A stretch of 64,000 nt of DNA from Microbulbifer variabilis (GTDB lineage Bacteria; Pseudomonadota; Gammaproteobacteria; Pseudomonadales; Cellvibrionaceae): NCBI RefSeq assembly GCF_023716485.1, contig NZ_CP092418.1, positions 4,310,501-4,374,500 of the forward strand. The letters run 5' to 3'. Under the pieces are notes generated by a model. It was given only the letters and a program-made list of their open reading frames with translations. It was not told the origin of the DNA and made no database searches. Positions within the stretch are counted from its first letter, which is position 1. Every line of letters begins with the position of its first letter. The position numbers and the translations under genes are program-made. Below, in pieces: positions 54,225-62,752 of this stretch.

Positions 54225-55265
54225 ATGAGAGTGCTCAATATCGCCTACCAGCAACTGCGCCGTTACGGTAAGACGCGGGTTAGCTGGGCACAGAAACTGA
54301 CTTTTGGCCTGATCAAAAACGATCACTACACACAGGTGTTCAGCGACCGGGATGTGGCCGCCTTCGAAGCGCCCTTCGGAATCCGCGACCTAGGGGTGAG
54401 CAAAGCCAATCGCCGCCTGTTAGAAACGGTTGAAGCATTTGAGCCCGACCTGATCATCGCCGGCCACTGCGACATGATCAGTAACGACACCCTAAAGGCG
54501 ATCAAGCAACAACAGCCCAATTGCCTAATCGCACACTGCAATAACGATCCACTGTTCGTGCTCAGCAATGTTGAGCGTATCAAACACCGCGCCGAAGTGG
54601 CCGATGCCATCTTCGTCTCCACCGGCCGTCGCGAGCTGAGTATTTTTGAGGGCATTAACGCCCGGGTTTACCATATGCCCAACCCGGTCGAACCCTCTAT
54701 CGAAAACCTCAATAATGCCGAACGCACTGATCTGTCTATTGATCTGCTGTTTTGTAGCAACAGCAATGATTTCACCAAGCGCTTGCAAATGGTGAAAAAT
54801 CTCAAGGATACCCTGGGAGATTCACTGAACTTCAAAACCTACGGCAGCTTTGGTGAAGCGCCAGTATGGGGACGAGACTACGATCGCGCACTCGCGCAAA
54901 CTAAAATGGGACTGAATTTTAATCGCCAAGACACCCATTACTGGTACTCTTCTGCGCGAATGGCCCAGCTTGCCGGTAATGGTATTTTGCAATTCACCAG
55001 TGACAAGCTGCACTTCGACGAGCTATTGCCCCCAGAGAGCGTGGTTTACTTTTCTGATGAGCAGGACCTGTTGGAAAAAATCCGCGAGTTCCATAGCGAC
55101 GATGCCAAGCGCCGTGCTTGGGCAGCTAAAGCCCGGGAATTTTTCCACACCCAAATGAACTCGAAGCTTTACGCCCAATACATTGTTGAGGCCACCAGCC
55201 TGCAACCCTTTAGTCACGACTACGCCTGGGCCCGTGATGTCAATCTGGATGGCACACTGAAATAA
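54225..55265 (+). CDS. Glycosyltransferase, CgeB-like
   Basis: A 346-residue GT-B fold glycosyltransferase of the CgeB/Glyco_trans_1_2 type. N-terminal half contains LETVEAFEPDLIIAGHCDM and DAIFVSTGRRELSIFEG; the C-terminal donor-binding half contains DLLFCSNSNDFTKRLQMV, MGLNFNRQDTHYWYSSARMAQL and NGILQFTSDKLHFDELL, ending in KAREFFHTQMNS. The donor and acceptor sugars are unknown. It is followed 38 bp later by a second glycosyltransferase, suggesting a small cell-surface or O-antigen/core glycan locus. The pair is inserted between nudF and the Let/tolC region. Confidence 0.82.
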   Translation: MRVLNIAYQQLRRYGKTRVSWAQKLTFGLIKNDHYTQVFSDRDVAAFEAPFGIRDLGVSKANRRLLETVEAFEPDLIIAGHCDMISNDTLKAIKQQQPNCLIAHCNNDPLFVLSNVERIKHRAEVADAIFVSTGRRELSIFEGINARVYHMPNPVEPSIENLNNAERTDLSIDLLFCSNSNDFTKRLQMVKNLKDTLGDSLNFKTYGSFGEAPVWGRDYDRALAQTKMGLNFNRQDTHYWYSSARMAQLAGNGILQFTSDKLHFDELLPPESVVYFSDEQDLLEKIREFHSDDAKRRAWAAKAREFFHTQMNSKLYAQYIVEATSLQPFSHDYAWARDVNLDGTLK

Positions 55266-55303
55266 CGGGTCACCGAAAGAATTACACAGAATACGTTGGA
55301 TTT

Positions 55304-56359
55304 ATGAGTAGCAAACCAATTCGAGTGGCACAGGTCCTCGCCGGTGCCGAACACGGCGGTGCAGAAAATTTTTTCGTACGTTTGGTAAGCGGTTTGAACC
55401 CGCGCAATGAGATTAATGAGAAAGCCTTTATCCGCAACCACGATCACCGCGTGCAAGCGCTGCGCAAAAATGGGGTTGAAACCGAGGGTTTTAAGTTTGG
55501 CGGCAAACTGGATTTTCTAGGCCGCAGAATCTACCGCGAGGCACTGAATAACTGGCAGCCAGACATCGTTATGACCTGGATGGGGCGTGCCACCATTATC
55601 ACCCCCAACTCTAAAAACTACCTGCTGGTCAGTCGACTCGGCCACTACTACAACCTGAAGTACTACCGGCACGCGGATTATTGGATCGGTATCAGCAAGG
55701 GTATTTGCCAGCATATGATTGATGGTGGCATTCCCAGGGAGCGGATTTTTCATATCCCCAATTTTGCCGATGAAACTCCAGTAGAACCGCTGCCACGCAA
55801 CAGTTTCGATACACCGGAGGACAAGCCCCTCATCCTCGCTGCAGGCCGTCTGCACATCAACAAGGGCTTCGAAGTCCTGCTGCACTCTCTGGCGCAAATA
55901 CCCAATGCCACCCTGTGGCTCGCCGGCGTAGGTCCCGAAGAGGCCAACCTGAAAGCCCTGTGCCATAAACTCGGTCTGGACCAGCGCGTGCGCTTCCTCG
56001 GTTGGCGCAACGACGTCACTACCCTGATGCGCACCGCAGATTTGTTCGTATGCCCATCACGGCACGAGGGGCTGGGTTCAATTGTGATGGAGTCCTGGGC
56101 ACACCGATGCCCAATCGTAGCCACCAATTCCCAAGGCCCGGGGGAAGTCATCAGCGATGGTCATAGCGGCCTAATCACTCCTATCGACGATGCCGATGCC
56201 CTGGCCAAGGCCATCCGCTCCGTACTGGATAATCCAGAATTGCGCCAGAGCCTGATCGAGAATGCTGCGGAGGTGTATGCAAAAGGCTATTCGAAGCAGT
56301 TTATTGTGGATTCCTATATTGAACTCTACGAAACCCTGATGCGACGTGGGCCCCCCTAA
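55304..56359 (+). CDS. Glycosyltransferase family 4
   Basis: A 351-residue GT4 glycosyltransferase. GT-B features: N-terminal VAQVLAGAEHGGAENFFVRL with the acceptor-binding glycines, and the donor half with LILAAGRLHINKGFEVLL, VRFLGWRNDVTTLMRTADLF and the E-x7-E signature CPSRHEGLGSIVMESWAH. It transfers a sugar from an NDP or GDP donor, probably in lipopolysaccharide core or surface polysaccharide synthesis given its neighbour gene; waaA is in the same region but on the other strand. Confidence 0.88.
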   Translation: MSSKPIRVAQVLAGAEHGGAENFFVRLVSGLNPRNEINEKAFIRNHDHRVQALRKNGVETEGFKFGGKLDFLGRRIYREALNNWQPDIVMTWMGRATIITPNSKNYLLVSRLGHYYNLKYYRHADYWIGISKGICQHMIDGGIPRERIFHIPNFADETPVEPLPRNSFDTPEDKPLILAAGRLHINKGFEVLLHSLAQIPNATLWLAGVGPEEANLKALCHKLGLDQRVRFLGWRNDVTTLMRTADLFVCPSRHEGLGSIVMESWAHRCPIVATNSQGPGEVISDGHSGLITPIDDADALAKAIRSVLDNPELRQSLIENAAEVYAKGYSKQFIVDSYIELYETLMRRGPP

Positions 56360-56390
56360 CTCATTAAATTTTAATAAACTCGTTAAGTAT

Positions 56391-56423
56391 TTTTCACGGC
56401 CCAGCCTGTATGGGCCGTGAAAA
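56391..56423. terminator. Terminator between convergent genes
   Basis: A 13-bp stem TTTTCACGGCCCA / TGGGCCGTGAAAA with a 7-base loop. The A/T tracts at the stem base act on both strands. It lies 31 bp after the glycosyltransferase stop and 110 bp before the minus-strand DUF4136 gene end. Confidence 0.78.
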
Positions 56424-56532
56424 GAAAAAAACAATAACTGCTAACTTTCTGATATTTGAGGAATTTCGCCGACCAACAGCCGGCGGTGGGATATAAGCTA
56501 GAGGGGTTTATAAAGAGCGATGATACTTCGGC

Positions 56533-57081
56533 TCACTGATAGGCCTGAGGCAAATCCCTCAACAATTCATACACGCCCCGTGAGATCAGACGCTGACGCT
56601 GCTCAATACTGTCTGGGCGAGTTAGGAGTTCACTGGCCCTGCCCCCCCAAATTATCGCGCCGTCGGGGCGACCAATCCCCACGCTCATAATCACCAGCGG
56701 AGCATCGGTGAGCGGCGGCAGCTCCACGACATCCTGGGGTGCATTGCTATCAAACTGCTTGTCCCAGCTTGGATCTCGGGTATCGCCAGAAAAAAATTCA
56801 TCAACCACAGCCACCTGATAATCCACGACCATGTCTGCATTCTGGTCCTGGGCCACCTCTCGGTAACCGCGCTGCTGTAATTGCGCCGCCACTGAGTTGC
56901 GCATCTCCTCGTCTAGCTCTACCAATTGTGCTGAGGCATCCGCATCATTGAGTGGCGTCACTCCCCATTTATAGGTAGAAAAAGCCACCGGTTGGGCCCC
57001 CGTACTCACCCGCTCCACTTGCATTTCCTGGCACCCGGCCAAGAACAGCAGAGTCATTAATCCCATGGTTATATAACGCAT
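56533..57081 (-). CDS. DUF4136 family lipoprotein
   Basis: A 182-residue lipoprotein (LMTLLFLAGCQEMQV, lipid Cys17), with AAGGAG before its ATG at 57081. The soluble part reads AFSTYKWG, AQLQQRGYREVAQDQNADMVVDYQVAV and GAIIWGGRASELLTRPDSIEQ, the DUF4136 pattern. It lies 21 bp after letB on the same strand, so it is probably the last gene of the letA-letB operon and an accessory to it, perhaps in the outer membrane. Confidence 0.8.
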   Translation of the reverse strand: MRYITMGLMTLLFLAGCQEMQVERVSTGAQPVAFSTYKWGVTPLNDADASAQLVELDEEMRNSVAAQLQQRGYREVAQDQNADMVVDYQVAVVDEFFSGDTRDPSWDKQFDSNAPQDVVELPPLTDAPLVIMSVGIGRPDGAIIWGGRASELLTRPDSIEQRQRLISRGVYELLRDLPQAYQ

Positions 57082-57102
57082 AAATGCTCCTTACCTTGTT
57101 AT

Positions 57103-59487
57103 TTATTTGACCGGTTCCGAATAATTATAAAGCTCTATTTTGGGGCTCCACTTATACCACTTGGGTTCCGCCCGTGGGTAGAGTGGAAAGTGGCTACCGG
57201 ATTCCACTTCGAACCCCATAAATGGCGGCTCGGGCGTGGCGAAAGCAATGCCCCCTTTAATTAGAGCCTGAGCAGACTCGGTATTAACATTAAGACCACT
57301 TTTCAGCCCAAAATTCACATCCACACCACTGGCGTTCCAAAAAACCGTATGCTCACGCACCAACGGGCGATATTCTGGCTCGATGTGCACAAAGATATAT
57401 ACCCGGTCCGCCCACTCTCCCAGCTCAAAGCCAGTAACCTCCCCCACTTGCACCTGCCGATAATAAACGGGGCTACCGGCCACCAGAGAACCGCGCCTGG
57501 CTGCATCGAGTATTACCGTCAGGCCGGGTCGGCTCATAGTTTCGGCAAGATCCTCCTTCGGGGCCTGAAGCTCGGCGTAGAACTCTGTCTCCGGCGGCCC
57601 GCCGCCGGGCTCCAGGGCGAGGTAGCGACCGGTAATCAACGTGTCCAGGTGCGCGACTTTACTGATACCAATCTGCGGGGACACCACCCAGATACGGGTG
57701 CCGGCACGGGCAAAATTGCCACCGCGATGGTAGAGCTTTGCTCGTGCCTGAACTTCACCGAGATCCCTGCCGAGGCGCAAGCGGGTTATTTCTCCAATTT
57801 GCACACCTCTGTAACGCAACGGAGCCCCTTCCCTAAGCCCCTCAGCGCTGGGTAAATTAATACTTATTTCAATGCCTTCTTCCATCGCCGCTTCGCGACT
57901 GCGATACAGAGGAAACTGATCGCCATTTTGCGCAGGTCCACCCTTTTCGTATTCCCCACCCCGGATGCCAAAAGCAACACCACCACGCAACAAAGACATC
58001 AACGAATCCGCCTGTATTTTGATGCCACTGCTCAGGCTCGCACTAGCGCGCAATCCACTGATATTCCAAAAGCGGGCACCTGGCCTAACCAGGTGTGCAT
58101 AGCGCGGTTCAATCACCACATACACTTCTACGCCTTCGCCATCTCTGCGCAATTCCATCCCCTGTACCTTGCCCACTTCGATACGGCGAAAATATACGGG
58201 GGCTCCGCGCTGCAGTGAGCCCGGGTTGCGGGAGGTGAGGCGTAAATGCAGTCCAGGGACCCTAGGGTCCATTTGTGGTGCCGAAGCGCGCGCGGAAAAA
58301 GTGCGCTGAGAACGCTTCCCCCGACGCAGATCTACCTCGATACGGTTACCCTGAATTAATTCATTCAAGCCGCCGCTAAAATCAAAAGTGGGCGGCGCCA
58401 ACCAGAAGCGAGTATTTTCACTGAGCAGGTCATCGGTCGCCGGGTCCATCAGGACACGTACTTCCATTCCATTCATACTCTTGTTGGCTTTAGCCCGACT
58501 GACTTCACCCACTTTGATGCCCTGGTAATACACTTTGGTACTACCGGGTGTCACATCGACACCTCGGTCAAAATTTAAAGTGACGGCAATACCCGCATCT
58601 GCGGCAGCGAAGTTTTTATATAACTTAAATTCTGTGCCATTGACCGCCAATGGCGACTGGCGCTGGGATTCCGGCGTGTAAAAACTGACACCACCGGCAA
58701 AAAGAGCGGCGAGAGATTCCAGGTTGATACTAATACCGCTGATCCCTCCTTCAATCGAAATCCCGGAGCTGTTCCAAAAGCGACTGCCACGATGCACCAA
58801 ATAGCCGTACTCGCGCCGGATAAATAATTCGATACTGACTTCTCTACCATTTTCGTCGAGACTGTAATCGGCCACCTGCCCCACACGTAACTGACGGTAG
58901 TACACCGGTGAGCCCCGGCTGAGGGAGCCGAGCCGGCGGGATTTCAGTACCACGCGTAAACCGTCGCCGCGTATAAATGCCGGTGGACGATCCAGAGCGA
59001 CAAACTCCCGCTTACGCTTGCCACTGCCGGACTCCACCGCAATGTAATTACCCGATAGCAAAGTCTCCAATCCGCTGATACCGGTAATGGAGAGTTCCGG
59101 CTTCACTACCCAAAACTCGGTGCCCTCAACCAGCAGGTACTCGGCACTGCGGTTAAGACTGACTTCAGCCAAAACACCGTCGGCACCATTCAATTCTTTG
59201 GCATTGGGTACCAGCCGCACATCCTGCACTATGCCGATATCCACACCGGAATATTTCACCACCGTTTTGCCTTTCACCAGACCATCGCCGGAGTGAAACA
59301 GGATGCTCGCGTGCACATCTCCCTCAGCCATATCCTGGTAAAGTAACCAGGCGGCAATCAAACCCGCTACCAGTGGTAATATCCACACAAGCGGCAGGCC
59401 ACGACTCCTGCGCACTTGTCCCCGCTGAGGGCCTTCATAGGCGCTGGGTTCTATGGTGTCATTATCCACTGGCGTATTGTCAGCCAT
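57103..59487 (-). CDS. letB: MCE-family intermembrane lipid transport protein, LetB/PqiB type
   Basis: A 795-residue protein with one N-terminal membrane helix (LVWILPLVAGLIAAWLLY) and six MCE domains, each showing a GSxVYYRQVxVGxV-type core (such as GSPVYYRQLRVGQV, GSTKVYYQGIKVGEV, GAPVYFRRIEVGKV, GAPLRYRGVQIGEI). E. coli LetB has seven MCE rings and PqiB three, so this is a LetB-like tunnel with one ring fewer. It would form a periplasmic hydrophobic tube for lipids. Start ATG 59487, preceded by AGGAG; it overlaps the upstream letA half by 8 bp. Confidence 0.87.
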   Translation of the reverse strand: MADNTPVDNDTIEPSAYEGPQRGQVRRSRGLPLVWILPLVAGLIAAWLLYQDMAEGDVHASILFHSGDGLVKGKTVVKYSGVDIGIVQDVRLVPNAKELNGADGVLAEVSLNRSAEYLLVEGTEFWVVKPELSITGISGLETLLSGNYIAVESGSGKRKREFVALDRPPAFIRGDGLRVVLKSRRLGSLSRGSPVYYRQLRVGQVADYSLDENGREVSIELFIRREYGYLVHRGSRFWNSSGISIEGGISGISINLESLAALFAGGVSFYTPESQRQSPLAVNGTEFKLYKNFAAADAGIAVTLNFDRGVDVTPGSTKVYYQGIKVGEVSRAKANKSMNGMEVRVLMDPATDDLLSENTRFWLAPPTFDFSGGLNELIQGNRIEVDLRRGKRSQRTFSARASAPQMDPRVPGLHLRLTSRNPGSLQRGAPVYFRRIEVGKVQGMELRRDGEGVEVYVVIEPRYAHLVRPGARFWNISGLRASASLSSGIKIQADSLMSLLRGGVAFGIRGGEYEKGGPAQNGDQFPLYRSREAAMEEGIEISINLPSAEGLREGAPLRYRGVQIGEITRLRLGRDLGEVQARAKLYHRGGNFARAGTRIWVVSPQIGISKVAHLDTLITGRYLALEPGGGPPETEFYAELQAPKEDLAETMSRPGLTVILDAARRGSLVAGSPVYYRQVQVGEVTGFELGEWADRVYIFVHIEPEYRPLVREHTVFWNASGVDVNFGLKSGLNVNTESAQALIKGGIAFATPEPPFMGFEVESGSHFPLYPRAEPKWYKWSPKIELYNYSEPVK

Positions 59488-60160
59488 TCTCCGCCGCACT
59501 CCTGTGAGCCGTTTCCGGCTCTACTGCGGTTGCATACAGATCGCCATCATGGGCATCCCATATTAGGCGCGGATCGAAAGAACGCGCCGCCATCATGGTG
59601 ACCACCACCACCGAGGCAAAAGCGGTACTGCCCGGCCCTGCTTCCACTCGGGCGATAAATCCCATGTCCACCAGCGCCGCCAGAATAGAAATCATAAACA
59701 GGTCCAGCAGCGACCAACGCCCGATTCCGGAAACCACCCGATATATTTTCATTGCTTGAGAGGGCACAAAATGCAATCGCAATTGGATCTGTACCAAGAG
59801 CAGTACCAATCCCAGTAGCTTCATTACCGGCACGGCGATACTGGCCACAAAGACAATGAGAGCGATGCCCCACATACCGCTGTTATACAGTTGCATAACA
59901 CCGCTGATAATTGTGCTGGGTTCACCGGCGCCAAGGTAAACAACACTCATAATCGGCAGGATATTTGCTGGCAGTAACAACAAGGCACCGGTGATTGTCA
60001 GTGCCCAGGTAAGCATCAAACTGCCATCAATGCGTCCATAAACACTCGCACCACAACGAGGGCAGCGGCAACGCCCTCCCCGGGCCGGTAAAATAATCAG
60101 CTGGTGACAGCTCAAACAGCTGCTCATTCCATTTTGGAGGGCTTTCTGCGGGGCACTCAT
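59480..60160 (-). CDS. letA: PqiA/LetA domain protein, second half
   Basis: A 226-residue inner-membrane protein: a zinc ribbon (C15-x2-C18 and C33-x2-C36, SCLSCHQ and CPRCGASVYG) followed by about four transmembrane helices (MLTWALTITGALLLLPANIL, GIALIVFVASIAVPVMKLLGLV, and two more). It matches one half of LetA, which in E. coli is a single protein of two such halves. It couples to LetB for lipid transport. It starts at an ATGA overlap with the upstream half. Confidence 0.85.
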   Translation of the reverse strand: MSAPQKALQNGMSSCLSCHQLIILPARGGRCRCPRCGASVYGRIDGSLMLTWALTITGALLLLPANILPIMSVVYLGAGEPSTIISGVMQLYNSGMWGIALIVFVASIAVPVMKLLGLVLLLVQIQLRLHFVPSQAMKIYRVVSGIGRWSLLDLFMISILAALVDMGFIARVEAGPGSTAFASVVVVTMMAARSFDPRLIWDAHDGDLYATAVEPETAHRSAAENG

Positions 60161-60807
60161 GTGGCCGCCTCACGCAGGACACGCCGCAGCGCAATTCGCT
60201 GCCAAATGGCATTTTGGTCGAAACTAAGAGAGGAGAGGTTTGCCACTAACATCATGGCACCAAAGCAGTAGAGCCCCGGCTCCACATCCATTTTGCCCAG
60301 GTCTCTCAATTTAATTAATGCCACCAGAATACCCAGCATATAGACATCCAGCATGCCCCACTCTTTGATGTGTTGATACCAGCGTACGGCAAAGGCAACC
60401 GCTCGATCCAAAAGCCTCCAGGCACTGCCACAGCAAATAAATAACAACAACAGAAATTTGCCCAGGGGCGCCAGCACGCTGCAAAACAAAACCAGAGACG
60501 CCAGCCAGATAAATCCTGCTTTGTAGAGGGAGTGAACCCCGTTCAATAGGGTATTATCGGCACCAAAAGAGAAAATTGAGAATTTGAGTAATGGCAGGCT
60601 GGCAGAGGGAATAAATAACAACAGCCCGGTGAGACTCAGGGCAATAGTGTAATAGACACTGTGATTGCTATTGCGGTGCAACGTGCAGCGACACCGGGGA
60701 CAAACCAGCTTTTGACCGGGCGGTGCCACACTGCCGGTCAATAACAGGTCGCACTCGTGGCAGGCACGCTGCCAGGGTATTGGCTCTTTGATGCGCAGCT
60801 GATCCAT
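60157..60807 (-). CDS. letA: PqiA/LetA domain protein, first half
   Basis: A 216-residue inner-membrane protein with the same architecture as the next gene: zinc ribbon (ACHECDLL, C16/C19, and VCPRCRC, C36/C39) and about four helices (YYTIALSLTGLLLFIPSASLPLL, WLASLVLFCSVLAPLGKFLLLL). Together the two genes equal a split LetA, with the stop of the first overlapping the start of the second by 4 bp. The start is ATG 60807. No frameshift or truncation is apparent, so the split looks functional. Confidence 0.84.
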   Translation of the reverse strand: MDQLRIKEPIPWQRACHECDLLLTGSVAPPGQKLVCPRCRCTLHRNSNHSVYYTIALSLTGLLLFIPSASLPLLKFSIFSFGADNTLLNGVHSLYKAGFIWLASLVLFCSVLAPLGKFLLLLFICCGSAWRLLDRAVAFAVRWYQHIKEWGMLDVYMLGILVALIKLRDLGKMDVEPGLYCFGAMMLVANLSSLSFDQNAIWQRIALRRVLREAAT

Positions 60808-61162
60808 GTGCCAGAGGTCCTTGCCTTATTCTGCACAATTTTTGCCGCATCCAAATACTTCCATGGCGCGTCTATTGCAATGTAGGGGCATTGCCCTATT
60901 CAATGCTGCCCTGATACTGCCAGGCAGATACCGGTAAACGCACATTCGCGTCGGTTTAACGAAGATATACCAAAAAGCCGAAAGCGTCGCCTCGACGCTT
61001 AGACTGGCCGCGGGTACACTCTCGCGACTGCTAATTGGGGAGACTGGCAGCAACATCGGACCATGCGAGCCAAGGGAACCCACCGAGAACCAAAACTCGA
61101 GTGCCGCTCCAGAGAACTGACAGAAGCTTGAAGACCGCACCCGCCACAGGAAGTTGAAACAG
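60808..61162. other. Divergent intergenic region, letA / tolC
   Basis: About 355 bp containing the divergent promoters of the letA-letB operon and tolC. No gene is supported. Sequence-specific operators could not be assigned. Confidence 0.45.
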
Positions 61163-62695
61163 ATGAAAAGAAGTAACCGCAAAGCGCCGAAAGGCCGCCA
61201 GTTGCGTCCACTGAAGAAACTAATCGCCGCCACCCTGCTGGGCTTCGGCGCCATGCAGGCCCAGGCCGACACCCTGTGGGATATTTATATGCAGGCGCTG
61301 GATAACGATCCCCAGCTGGCTGCAGACCGCGCCGCCTACCATGCTGGAATTGAGGCAAAAAACCAGCTGCGTGCACCTTTGTTACCGCAGGTGAACGCTC
61401 AAATCCAGGCGGCGAGAAATCACGAGTATTATCAATCAGGTCAAGCAGAACCCGTTAATGACGATGTAGATGACGTTGAGAATGTTGAACTCATTGATTT
61501 TCTTCAAAAAGACACAGGCACCTTTGACGATAGGATTTACAATGCCACCCTGAGCCAAGCGATATTTGATGCCCCCGCCTGGTTTGGCTATCAGCAAGGT
61601 AAGAAACTAACTGAACGGGCCACAGCAGAGTACAGCGCCAACCAGCAGGATATGATGATCCGCGTAGCGACTGCCTACTTCGATGTATTACGCGCCTATG
61701 ATGTGCTGGAAGCGGCCGTCTCTGAGGAAAAGGCTCTGGCCAAGCAGCTGGAACAGACCCAGCAGCGCTTCGAGGTGGGGCTGACGGCAATCACCGACGT
61801 TTATGATTCTCAAGCGGCTTTCGATAGCTCGGTTGCCCGCCGCTTAACGGAACAGGATAACTTACTCTCTTCCTTTGACGCCCTCTCTGTATTAACTGGC
61901 GGCTATCACGATGAGGTTGCTCCGTTAATAGAGAGTTTCCAGGTAGCGCCGCCGGTCCCGGCGGATCGTGCCGACTGGGTCGACTTTGCCCTGGCCAATA
62001 ATTTCGACCTCAAAGCTGCGCGATTGAATGCCGAGGCAGCTCGCTACAGCGCCCGCTCAGCCGCGAGTCAACATCTGCCTACGCTTACTGGCTTTGTCTC
62101 ATACAATAAAGCTACCTCCGAAGGTGACCAAACAAGGAGGGCAATTTTTGATGGAGAATTTCGAACCCGAAACCGAAGTACGACATTTCCTCGCGATCAA
62201 GATTTCCGCGACACTACCGTATCAATTAGCTTAGATATTCCCATTTACACCGGTGGCCTACTTAGCGCCAATCGCCGCGAGGCACGTAACCTGTCCTTCC
62301 AGGCCCAGGATCTGCGCAATCTAACCGAACGCAACACTATTCAATCGACCCGCACCCTGCACCGTGCGGTAGTAACCGACGTCTCCCGTGTGGCGGCGCG
62401 GCAACAGGCGGTAGTCTCCGCCAAGAGCGCACTGGATGCCACCCAAGCGGGTTACGAGGTAGGCACGCGTAATATCGTCGATGTGTTATTGGCCCAGCGG
62501 ACCCTGTTTCAGTCTCAGACGGATTATGCCAATGCCCTCTACGACTACATCATCAACACCCTGAATCTCAAGTTGGTGGCGGGGCTATTGTCACCAAAGG
62601 ATCTGCAAGAATTGGATAGTATGCTGAACCCAGCAAACAATGTATTCCGCGTGGGCGAGTCCAGTCCTCCCGGCACACCAGCGCCTTCTAAATAA
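61163..62695 (+). CDS. tolC: TolC family outer membrane efflux protein
   Basis: A 510-residue TolC. Start ATG at 61163 with AGGAAG upstream (a TTG nine bases earlier is less likely). Signal peptide: LIAATLLGFGAMQAQADT. The TolC repeats are clear: TLWDIYMQALDNDPQLAADRAAY and VDFALANNFDLKAARLNAEAARYSAR (structural repeats of coiled coil and barrel), QQRFEVGLTAITDVYDSQAAFD and QAGYEVGTRNIVDVLLAQRTLF. TolC is the outer-membrane duct for drug efflux and type I secretion. In E. coli tolC is next to nudF; here the Let operon and glycosyltransferases lie between. Confidence 0.92.
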   Translation: MKRSNRKAPKGRQLRPLKKLIAATLLGFGAMQAQADTLWDIYMQALDNDPQLAADRAAYHAGIEAKNQLRAPLLPQVNAQIQAARNHEYYQSGQAEPVNDDVDDVENVELIDFLQKDTGTFDDRIYNATLSQAIFDAPAWFGYQQGKKLTERATAEYSANQQDMMIRVATAYFDVLRAYDVLEAAVSEEKALAKQLEQTQQRFEVGLTAITDVYDSQAAFDSSVARRLTEQDNLLSSFDALSVLTGGYHDEVAPLIESFQVAPPVPADRADWVDFALANNFDLKAARLNAEAARYSARSAASQHLPTLTGFVSYNKATSEGDQTRRAIFDGEFRTRNRSTTFPRDQDFRDTTVSISLDIPIYTGGLLSANRREARNLSFQAQDLRNLTERNTIQSTRTLHRAVVTDVSRVAARQQAVVSAKSALDATQAGYEVGTRNIVDVLLAQRTLFQSQTDYANALYDYIINTLNLKLVAGLLSPKDLQELDSMLNPANNVFRVGESSPPGTPAPSK

Positions 62696-62720
62696 GCGCA
62701 TATTTTTCAGTAGTACCTCT

Positions 62721-62752
62721 ATCAGTGAGTGGACTCCGAGCCACTCACTGAT
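62721..62752. terminator. Terminator between tolC and waaA
   Basis: A 12-bp stem ATCAGTGAGTGG / CCACTCACTGAT with an 8-base loop, between the two convergent genes and partly overlapping the 3' end of waaA. A TTT-containing tail follows on the plus strand (CTTTCAAA). Confidence 0.75.
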
